Source: a virus. Taken from it: a stretch of 54,234 nt of DNA. Every line of letters begins with the position of its first letter. Within the stretch, counting starts at the first letter, position 1. The stretch is from IMG/VR virus record IMGVR_UViG_3300006916_000059, positions 1 to 54,234 of that record; one strand, written 5' to 3'. Position numbers and translations under genes: made by a program. Of this stretch, positions 23,526 through 30,035 are shown piece by piece. The notes below the pieces were generated by a model. That model saw only the letters and a list, made by a program, of their open reading frames with translations, did not search any database and was not told the origin of the DNA.

Positions 23526-24319
23526 TGCAACACGACATAATATGTTCCGATTTCCTCAAAGCAGATTTGGGAGATAGAAAATTTAGGTCGTGTATAACTT
23601 CTCCCCCATACTACGGGATGAGAACCTATGGTGATGACTCTGATGAGATAGGTAAAGGACAAACTCTCGATGAATATATAGGGAGTATGGTTGAAGTTTG
23701 TCGCAAAGTACGGGAACATCTAACTGACGATGGTACTTTATGGTTGAATGTGGGGGATTCATACAATGGTTCTGGCGGGGCTGGTTCTGATTACAAAGAA
23801 GGTGGTATCAAAGATTCTAAGAATAAATGGGGTGCGAGGAATGTTGGGGGTCTTGCTAAAAAGAATCTAATAGGTGTAGGTTGGAGGTTGGCTCTGGCTC
23901 TACAGGCTGACGGATGGATTCTGCGAAGTGAGATAATATGGAATAAAAGCAAATCATATCCTCAACCGGAGGCTTATATCAAAAGACCTATACCTAAACA
24001 CGAACAGATATTCATGCTAACAAAATCCCCAGACTATCACTATAATGCGAATAATCTTTTCACCGTCTGGGATATGACCCCTGCTAACAACGGACACGAA
24101 GCACCCTTCCCACTTGAATTACCGATTAAATGTATTTTAGCAAGCACCGATGAGGATGATTGGGTCTTAGACCCCTTTGGTGGGTCTGGAACAACGGCAG
24201 TCGCTTGCGAATTATTAGGAAGAAACTCTACTATGGTAGAGTTATATGCCGAATCTTGCGAGCGAATAAGAGCGAAACTTAAAGATATTCCAAACACAAA
24301 TGCGCTGGAATGGGTATGA
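23522..24319 (+). CDS. N4-cytosine/N6-adenine DNA methyltransferase, beta class
   Basis: 265 residues. TSPPYYG at residues 26-32 (motif IV) comes before DPFGGSGTT near 217 (motif I), the beta-class order. TSPPY is usual for N4-cytosine enzymes, although N6-adenine enzymes with this motif exist. RSEIIWNKSKSYPQP and RPIPKHEQIFMLTKS are typical of the family. No restriction partner is nearby. With the C5 enzyme at 14303 the virus can put two kinds of base methylation on its DNA. Confidence 0.9.
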   Translation: MMQHDIICSDFLKADLGDRKFRSCITSPPYYGMRTYGDDSDEIGKGQTLDEYIGSMVEVCRKVREHLTDDGTLWLNVGDSYNGSGGAGSDYKEGGIKDSKNKWGARNVGGLAKKNLIGVGWRLALALQADGWILRSEIIWNKSKSYPQPEAYIKRPIPKHEQIFMLTKSPDYHYNANNLFTVWDMTPANNGHEAPFPLELPIKCILASTDEDDWVLDPFGGSGTTAVACELLGRNSTMVELYAESCERIRAKLKDIPNTNALEWV

Positions 24320-24349
24320 TTAAAGGTCACAAAGAACATCGTAAAATCT

Positions 24350-24523
24350 ATGGTAATAGATGATAAATTAACACGATTTAGAGATAAAAAATGGCTTGAA
24401 GAACAGTATGTTAAAAGCACTATTTCGTTAATAGCAAAGAGGTATTCAGTTTCCCCTATGTTTGTTATGGATTGCCTTGAGTCTCATGGTATAGGCATCA
24501 GAGGATTTATATTGACTCGGTAA
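24350..24523 (+). CDS. Small helix-turn-helix protein
   Basis: 57 residues: MVIDDKLTRFRDKKWLEEQ, then STISLIAKRYSVSPMFVMD and CLESHGIGIRGF. The middle is a HTH of the IAKRYSVSPMFV type followed by a short third helix. It stops 12 nt before the PolB start. No strong SD. Could regulate the polymerase; no direct evidence. Confidence 0.55.
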   Translation: MVIDDKLTRFRDKKWLEEQYVKSTISLIAKRYSVSPMFVMDCLESHGIGIRGFILTR

Positions 24524-24526
24524 GTA

Positions 24527-24550
24527 CCTCTCTATATGATAGTAGAGAGA
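24527..24550. promoter_or_regulatory. Hairpin enclosing the PolB start codon
   Basis: CCTCTCTA (24527-24534) pairs perfectly with TAGAGAGG (24543-24550); the 8-nt loop contains ATG 24536-24538. There is no SD in front of the ATG. Such a structure can control initiation, as the T4 polymerase operator does for its own messenger, though nothing here shows that the polymerase binds it. Confidence 0.65.
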
Positions 24551-26764
24551 GGTAGAGGAAACTCCGTAAATGTATTTTACAGAGATGGAGAAGGCAATAG
24601 AAAAAAAGCCGTTCTCGGTAAGAATATGTTGCCTTACCTATACACTAAAGAAGGCGATAAGGATATAGGTATAGCGTGTAAGAAAGAAGGTGGTTACACA
24701 GGTCTCTATGGAGAAAAATTAATCAAACAGACCTTTTACGGTACGGAGGATATGAGACAGATAGCAGATAGTATGCAGACATGGGAAAATAATATCAAAT
24801 GGGAAAACAAGGTTCTTGCTGATAGCAATCAATTCTTTGATAATTATGAGCATAGAGTCTGGTACATTGATATGGAATGGAAAATAGAATCTGGGGAGAT
24901 TACAATAGTAGTGGTAAGAGATTCGCAGAAAGGTGAGTTTGTATGGTTCACACATGCAGATTATGAGGCAGGGTATTACGATAGTATACCCTGCAAAGAC
25001 CATCCATACGGAAACACTTCTTGCGACAAAGGGGATAGGAAATTCAAATGTTGCTCAAATGAAAGAGAGATGTTGTTAGATGTTGCTAATCTTATGAAGG
25101 CTCATGACCCAGACATAATCACAGGTTGGAATGTAACTAACGCTGACTGTAAACAACTTCTGACTCGTATGAGACATAATAATATCAAAGCCGGTATACT
25201 ATCCCCTATGAACAGAGTTAGGTGGCGTTTTGGTGATTGGGAACAACCTATTGTAGGCAGAAATGTCATAGATTTAATGGTAGGTTTCAAGAAGTTATGG
25301 ACTTTGAAGAACGGACAACTACCGGCTATGTCTCTTGACGCAGTTTCTAATCACTGTCTTGGCGAAGAAAAAGTACCTCTAAAAGACGGACACGATACTT
25401 ATTATACTGATTTTGGTACTTATCTTGATTATGCGAGACAAGATGTGGCGTTACTGCCAAAGTTAAATGATTTGGTAGATGTTCTCGGCTACTTTACTGC
25501 CCTCCAGCATATCGTTCAGTGCGATATTCGTTCAACCCCATTCATCACTAAGATGTTTGCTATTCTCTGTATGAGAGATGAAGAGTTTGATTTGAAGATA
25601 CCAAGCAAAGCGCAATTTGACAAAGTAGAATACGAAGGTGCGGATATTATGACTCCTGTTGCTGGCGTGTATAACAACATAGGCATCTTTGATGTTAAGG
25701 CTATGTATCATAGTAATGTCAAAAAATACAATATCTGCTGGACTACCCTAAGCGATAAAGGTAGTGATTGTGGCAACGGTACTCGTTTTGATATGTCTAA
25801 AAGCGGTCTTCTTGGTAGACAGATGGACTACATGACTAACTTGCGAAATGAATACAAAGCGAGAAAGGCGCAAGCCAAGACAGAAGAAGAGGCTAAGAGA
25901 TATGACGCTCTGCAATACGCAACTAAGTCTTTGGTTGCCTCTATGTATGGTGTAGCCGGTGACGCTAAGTTTGGTATGTACCACCCTAAAATCGCAGACG
26001 CAATTACATACACTTCGAGAAAGACTTTGGGTGAATTAAGAGACCACGCAGAGGATTTAGGTTTCAAGGTCAGATACGGACATACCGACTCTATTATGTG
26101 CGAAGTACCTACGCCAGAAAAGGGTATAGAGGCTCTTAAGGTTATCAACGAAAGAATGTCTCCTATAGTAACAGAGTTTGAAAAATGGTCTGAATCATTC
26201 CTTGTTATGGCTAAAAACCGCTACGCAGGTCTTGTTTCTTGGACTGATGGGGAATATCATAAAGCAGAGAGGTATGTCAAAGGTATTGAGATGAAGCAAA
26301 GTAGGCTTCCAAAGGCTATGAAAAACGCTATGGGGATAGTCATTGATAATATCTTGAAAGGCGTGAGTGAGAGGGAAACTACCGACTCTCTTGCTAATTT
26401 AATCGAAGATGTTGTTGCCGAGAAAATCCCCGTTGCAGATTTAACTATCAAAGCAAAACTTAGCAACGATTTACATAAATATGCCGTATTATCTGAAGCC
26501 AGAGCAGGTGCTAAATGGGCTAATGATAATTTGGGTAAAGGTTATCGCAAAGATGACTACTTCCTCTGCACTTTAGACGAGTATGGCGAATACATAGCCT
26601 TTGATGACCCATCTGAAATACAAGGTATTGCTAAAGTTGGATTCAAAGAATTAGCAAGAAAATTTGTATTGGAAAAAGTAATTCCCTATTACGAAGTTAT
26701 GAATTGGGATTATATGCCTCTACAAAATTCCCTAAATGGTCTATCTGATGTAGTTTGGTTGTGA
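24536..26764 (+). CDS. polB: DNA polymerase family B
   Basis: 742 residues, similar to archaeal PolB. Exonuclease motifs: Exo I YIDMEW (about 109-114), Exo II GWNVTNAD (about 196), Exo III YLDYARQD (about 296-303). Polymerase motif A FDVKAMYHS (about 385), motif B KSLVASMYG (about 463) and motif C YGHTDS (514-519). The metal-binding aspartates of motifs A and C are D of DVKAM and D518. The usual first Asp of motif C is His516. In family B enzymes whose structures are known (RB69) the second Asp is the main metal ligand, so activity may be retained. It should copy the viral genome with proofreading. Confidence 0.96.
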   Translation: MIVERGRGNSVNVFYRDGEGNRKKAVLGKNMLPYLYTKEGDKDIGIACKKEGGYTGLYGEKLIKQTFYGTEDMRQIADSMQTWENNIKWENKVLADSNQFFDNYEHRVWYIDMEWKIESGEITIVVVRDSQKGEFVWFTHADYEAGYYDSIPCKDHPYGNTSCDKGDRKFKCCSNEREMLLDVANLMKAHDPDIITGWNVTNADCKQLLTRMRHNNIKAGILSPMNRVRWRFGDWEQPIVGRNVIDLMVGFKKLWTLKNGQLPAMSLDAVSNHCLGEEKVPLKDGHDTYYTDFGTYLDYARQDVALLPKLNDLVDVLGYFTALQHIVQCDIRSTPFITKMFAILCMRDEEFDLKIPSKAQFDKVEYEGADIMTPVAGVYNNIGIFDVKAMYHSNVKKYNICWTTLSDKGSDCGNGTRFDMSKSGLLGRQMDYMTNLRNEYKARKAQAKTEEEAKRYDALQYATKSLVASMYGVAGDAKFGMYHPKIADAITYTSRKTLGELRDHAEDLGFKVRYGHTDSIMCEVPTPEKGIEALKVINERMSPIVTEFEKWSESFLVMAKNRYAGLVSWTDGEYHKAERYVKGIEMKQSRLPKAMKNAMGIVIDNILKGVSERETTDSLANLIEDVVAEKIPVADLTIKAKLSNDLHKYAVLSEARAGAKWANDNLGKGYRKDDYFLCTLDEYGEYIAFDDPSEIQGIAKVGFKELARKFVLEKVIPYYEVMNWDYMPLQNSLNGLSDVVWL

Positions 26765-26770
26765 GATAGG

Positions 26771-26788
26771 TTTATTAGGTCATAGGAG
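26771..26788 (+). promoter_or_regulatory. Promoter-like element TTTATTAGGTCATAGGAG
   Basis: Starts 9 nt after the PolB stop and 30 nt before ATG 26801, the same spacing as the elements at 10828, 17930 and 22321. TTTATTAGG replaces TTAATAAGG; the CATAGG part is shared with 22321. Confidence 0.6.
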
Positions 26789-26800
26789 TGTGGGGATAAT

Positions 26801-27097
26801 ATGGGCAGGGAAAGTAAGAAACCTACGATAAAACAGATTGACGAAAAGATGAGTATTATGGCTGGGAGGATTGACGGCTTCCTACATATGATTATGCAAG
26901 AATTGGAGAAGCATAACACTCTGATACTAAGAACACTACAACATCTTGATTTGATTTCAGAAGATAAATGTCCTTCATGCTCTGGGTCAATCAGAGTACC
27001 ACAATTTGAAGGTATTGAAAGACCAGACATATGTCCTTACTGCGAAGCCTCTCTTGATGATACAGAGCAGACTACTCTACCTTTAGAAGAGGAATGA
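26801..27097 (+). CDS. Helical protein with C-terminal zinc ribbon
   Basis: 98 residues. N-terminal helices (MSIMAGRIDGFLHMIMQELEKHNTL), then CPSC (about residue 59) and CPYC (about 79), a standard zinc ribbon, and an EEE tail that holds the SD of the nuclease gene. It overlaps that gene by ATGA, so a role as nuclease or replication accessory is plausible. Confidence 0.65.
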   Translation: MGRESKKPTIKQIDEKMSIMAGRIDGFLHMIMQELEKHNTLILRTLQHLDLISEDKCPSCSGSIRVPQFEGIERPDICPYCEASLDDTEQTTLPLEEE

Positions 27098-28038
27098 TTA
27101 TGAAAGACCCAGCAGAAATGTCTGTTGAGGAGTTAGATGCTAATAGCAGTTATGACCCTAACGACACCGACAAACTCCTAAGAATGTCGAAGTCTTCTTT
27201 CATAGGTTATGATGGTTGTCCTCGTAAATATTGGTGGTCGAGAGTCCAACTCAAGGACAGGAGATTGCCGGAGACAGAGGCTATGGCTCGTGGTAAGTAT
27301 GTTCATACTAACTTAGAGACTCTATATGATAATTGGGAAGGACAGTCTGTTCTTGGCCCACTAATCCCCGAAGACAGAGAAGACCCTGCTAATGAGGTAA
27401 TCGCATTCTTAGAAGAATGTCGGATAGAAAGATGGGGTCTTGAAAAATTCAAACCCGTAGAATATGAGGTTAAGAGAGTAGTATGGGATGCTGAAAATGA
27501 AGTAGTGCTTGTAGGTCTAATTGATGGTATTCTTGAACACCCAGACGGCGGTCTATGTATATATGAATTGAAGACAGGTAATATGGCTAAAACTAAGTTT
27601 GACAAGACTCGCAAAGAGATGTGTTACTACACTCATATGCTAAAACTTATGGGGGAGACCAGACCTATAACCCACTTTGCCTATTTATCCCCAGACGCAT
27701 TCAATCCAAAGTTTGTAGCAGAATTATGCAATTGGAAAAACGATTGGGATGAGTGGGATGAAGACAGGGTTCTCTGTTGCGAAAAGGGTTGGCTCGATTC
27801 TAATTCCAAGAGAGAAGTAGCAATAGCAGAAGGGGCTAAAGGTTTCTTAGTAGTAGAGAAGGTTCACGGCGCAAGCCTCTCTTCTTTTAGCAAATCACTT
27901 AAAAAATGCGTAGGCGGTATCAAGGAACATCAGTGGGATATGAAATGGAATGATTATTTTTGTCCTCTGTGGTGTGATTTCTCAATGTCTTGCGAAAGTG
28001 AAAAGAATGGGCTTGAAAATTTATGGGAGGATTTGTAA
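27094..28038 (+). CDS. Cas4/RecB-like PD-(D/E)XK nuclease with Fe-S cysteines
   Basis: 314 residues. RGKYVHTNLE at about 67-76, GLIDG at 142-146, YELKTG at 156-161 and a following CYYTHMLKL match motifs I, II, III and QxxxY of Cas4/AddB-type nucleases (H, D, E-x-K active site). C42 near the N-terminus and CPLWC...SMSC at about 288-300 provide four cysteines, the layout of the 4Fe-4S cluster in this family. Likely a 5' or ssDNA-end processing exonuclease for viral recombination and replication. No cas genes or CRISPR array are near, so it is not an adaptation protein here. Confidence 0.9.
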   Translation: MIMKDPAEMSVEELDANSSYDPNDTDKLLRMSKSSFIGYDGCPRKYWWSRVQLKDRRLPETEAMARGKYVHTNLETLYDNWEGQSVLGPLIPEDREDPANEVIAFLEECRIERWGLEKFKPVEYEVKRVVWDAENEVVLVGLIDGILEHPDGGLCIYELKTGNMAKTKFDKTRKEMCYYTHMLKLMGETRPITHFAYLSPDAFNPKFVAELCNWKNDWDEWDEDRVLCCEKGWLDSNSKREVAIAEGAKGFLVVEKVHGASLSSFSKSLKKCVGGIKEHQWDMKWNDYFCPLWCDFSMSCESEKNGLENLWEDL

Positions 28039-28184
28039 TGATATGTGATATGTGTGATGCTTTTATAGCAACAGATGGAGATTGGGCTACACCCGTAATG
28101 ATGATTACCGGAGATATAGATACTGCTTCTGAAAGGTATCATATCTGCAAGATGTGTGGTCATAGGCAGATTATTAAAGACTAA
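28038..28184 (+). CDS. 48-residue zinc-ribbon protein
   Basis: MICDMCDAFIATDGDWATPV continues to a second pair CKMC near residue 37. Two CxxC pairs about 30 residues apart. The ATG overlaps the nuclease stop (TAATG) with GGGAGGA ahead. Sits between nuclease and primase; possibly a replication accessory. Confidence 0.6.
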   Translation: MICDMCDAFIATDGDWATPVMMITGDIDTASERYHICKMCGHRQIIKD

Positions 28185-28200
28185 AGTAGGGGGGAATATT

Positions 28201-29193
28201 ATGAGAGTTAAACTATCATTTCCCAGACAGATAGGTTTGAAGAGACAGAAATGCCCCGACTACGAGACCTTTACTTCCTATCTATCTAAACTAAATGGTA
28301 TGAGTAATATCTACACGAGTCTGTATTCTTTCGATGATTTAGGTGATTATGATAGCGTAGTTATTGATAGAGCGTGGTGGGATTTTGATACTAACGAAGA
28401 CTATGACATGGAGACAGTAAAAAACGATGTTGCTACTCTTCTTTCAAGACTCGAAGGCGAAGTTAGATTAGTAGCAACGGGTAGAGGCTTTCATATTCAT
28501 CAGTTTTTCAAAAGACCTGTTAGAGGTAGACAGTGGGCTTTGCATCTTGATAGATATGAGCGTAAGATGGCAGAAGGTCTTTCTTCGCTTGATGGGGTAG
28601 GTTATCCCGAAAAACTTACTCGTGTCTCTAATACTTACAATGTTACAAGGGGTCGCTGGTGTGTTGTAGTTGACCATAGAGGCTTCTCTAACGACCCTAT
28701 GGGCTACGAAATACCAAATAGACCCCAACCTACCTTAGAGCATTTAGACCCCTTTACAGGTCATTTTAACGCTGATTCTTGTTTTGATTTAGTAATGTGG
28801 AATAATGAGAATCCTTTTGTTGATAGAATACCAAGCACCCAGAGAGCAACTGTAAGAGTGGGGAACCATAACGGACAAGTGGCTTTGCCTACTTGTCTTG
28901 ATAGAGCCATCAGAGTATCTAACCCACCCCATCATGTCCGTGTCGCTTTGGTTCAAGAGATGAGTAGACAATTAAGGTGGTATGCTGACCCAAGAGATTT
29001 ATCGCAAGAAGAGAAGAATGAGATAGCAGAGAATATCTGTGATTTTATTGAGGCTCTTGATTGGATTGACTACCATCCTAATATCACAAAAAAATATGTG
29101 GTTGGTATGCAAAACTACAGAAACGCCCCTTCACCATTTTGGTATCGCAAACATAATCTCTGTGATGGAGTAGACTGCTGGTACTGTAGTTAA
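28201..29193 (+). CDS. Archaeo-eukaryotic primase, small-subunit-like
   Basis: 330 residues. WWDFDTN with Asp61 and Asp63 is the metal-binding DxD; ATGRGFHIHQFF (about 92-103) is the (S/T)GxGxHxH box; RVSNTYNVTRGRWCVVV provides the third conserved region. This is the order in PriS and viral AEP primases. It would prime synthesis for PolB. Start at 28201, not 28156, because GGGGGG lies 6-12 nt ahead and the longer frame overlaps the previous gene. Confidence 0.9.
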   Translation: MRVKLSFPRQIGLKRQKCPDYETFTSYLSKLNGMSNIYTSLYSFDDLGDYDSVVIDRAWWDFDTNEDYDMETVKNDVATLLSRLEGEVRLVATGRGFHIHQFFKRPVRGRQWALHLDRYERKMAEGLSSLDGVGYPEKLTRVSNTYNVTRGRWCVVVDHRGFSNDPMGYEIPNRPQPTLEHLDPFTGHFNADSCFDLVMWNNENPFVDRIPSTQRATVRVGNHNGQVALPTCLDRAIRVSNPPHHVRVALVQEMSRQLRWYADPRDLSQEEKNEIAENICDFIEALDWIDYHPNITKKYVVGMQNYRNAPSPFWYRKHNLCDGVDCWYCS

Positions 29194-29218
29194 GTATGAC
29201 AAAGTTTTGTCTTATAAC

Positions 29219-29926
29219 ATGATATACGCAGACGATAGGGAAAACGAAAAACTTCTGCATAAATTGTTTCTTGCTTGCGGTAATCGCAAAATAGACCCAA
29301 AGGGGGAGGTGATGGTAAAAAGACTACCTCATGGAGACTATATCTTAGGTGAATGGGTGATAGAGGCTAAAGAGATAAATGATTTGTATCGTAGTATCTT
29401 GGGTATAGGTAGGAATGGTAGGACAATCAATCATCAACTCCACGAATTATCTGAATCTTGCGATACTCCTTTCCTCGCTATTTATGGAACACAACTAAAA
29501 CCGTATTTTAAAGGAAGGAAGGCTAAAGCCCATGAAATATCAAGGGAAATAGCAAAGATGAATAGAGTAATCAAATCTTTCAAAATGACAGTGTATTCAC
29601 ACTTTCCTAAAATAAGGGTTATTCAATTCACTACTATGGATGAATTTGTTGAATGGCTTGCTATTTCGCATCTCAAAAAACAAATGACTTCGAGTCTGAA
29701 ATTAAATAAGAAAATTAAGAGTTTGCCTACCGACCCAAGACTTCTGGCTCTGATGGGAATACAAGGAATCAGTCAAGATATAGCAGAAAGACTATTGGAA
29801 CAATACGGTTCTATTCCTAATTTGCTAAAGACAAAGGTTAGACAGAAAGACCTTATGAAAATAAAGGGAGTCGGTAGAGTCTTAGCAAAGAGAATAAAGG
29901 ATTTAAGAAAGGAATGGAAACCTTAA
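29219..29926 (+). CDS. XPF/ERCC4-type structure-specific nuclease with HhH
   Basis: 235 residues. IYADDRENEK near the start, LPHGDYILGEWVIEAKEINDL at 36-56 is the GD-x(n)-ERK-x3-D active-site region, but the Arg of ERK is Ala (E49-A50-K51). The C-terminus has two helix-hairpin-helix units (LMGIQGISQDIAERLL and LMKIKGVGRVLAKRI), for DNA-junction binding. Archaeal XPF/Hef cut flaps and fork structures. The start was placed at ATG 29219; TTG 29207 is the alternative. There is no SD, and a small GACAAA-GT-TTTGTC palindrome (29199-29212) precedes it. Confidence 0.85.
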   Translation: MIYADDRENEKLLHKLFLACGNRKIDPKGEVMVKRLPHGDYILGEWVIEAKEINDLYRSILGIGRNGRTINHQLHELSESCDTPFLAIYGTQLKPYFKGRKAKAHEISREIAKMNRVIKSFKMTVYSHFPKIRVIQFTTMDEFVEWLAISHLKKQMTSSLKLNKKIKSLPTDPRLLALMGIQGISQDIAERLLEQYGSIPNLLKTKVRQKDLMKIKGVGRVLAKRIKDLRKEWKP

Positions 29927-29950
29927 TAATTCTTAAGATTAATGTCAGTC

Positions 29951-30030
29951 TGGGTCGGGAGTTCCCTCACTTCCATGATGTGTTGGTTCTTCCTTTGGTT
30001 TTTGGCTCTCTCACCTCTACTCCCGACCCA
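29951..30030. terminator. 12-bp inverted repeat at the convergent junction
   Basis: TGGGTCGGGAGT (29951-29962) and its exact reverse complement (30019-30030) flank a 56-nt pyrimidine-rich middle with TTTGGTTTTTGG. It lies between the last early gene and the end of the late operon, where the two arms meet. It may terminate both transcripts or be a small structured RNA; the large loop is unusual for an ordinary terminator. Confidence 0.55.
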
Positions 30031-30035
30031 CCACT

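Noticed and set aside
27094-28038. Cas4-like gene as sign of a CRISPR system
   Set aside because: No spacer-repeat array and no cas1/cas2 in the window; the gene sits among replication genes, as viral Cas4-like nucleases often do.
29951-30030. Possible tRNA gene in the convergent junction
   Set aside because: The 12-bp stem is too long for an acceptor stem and no anticodon or T arm could be placed; no other tRNA was seen in the window.
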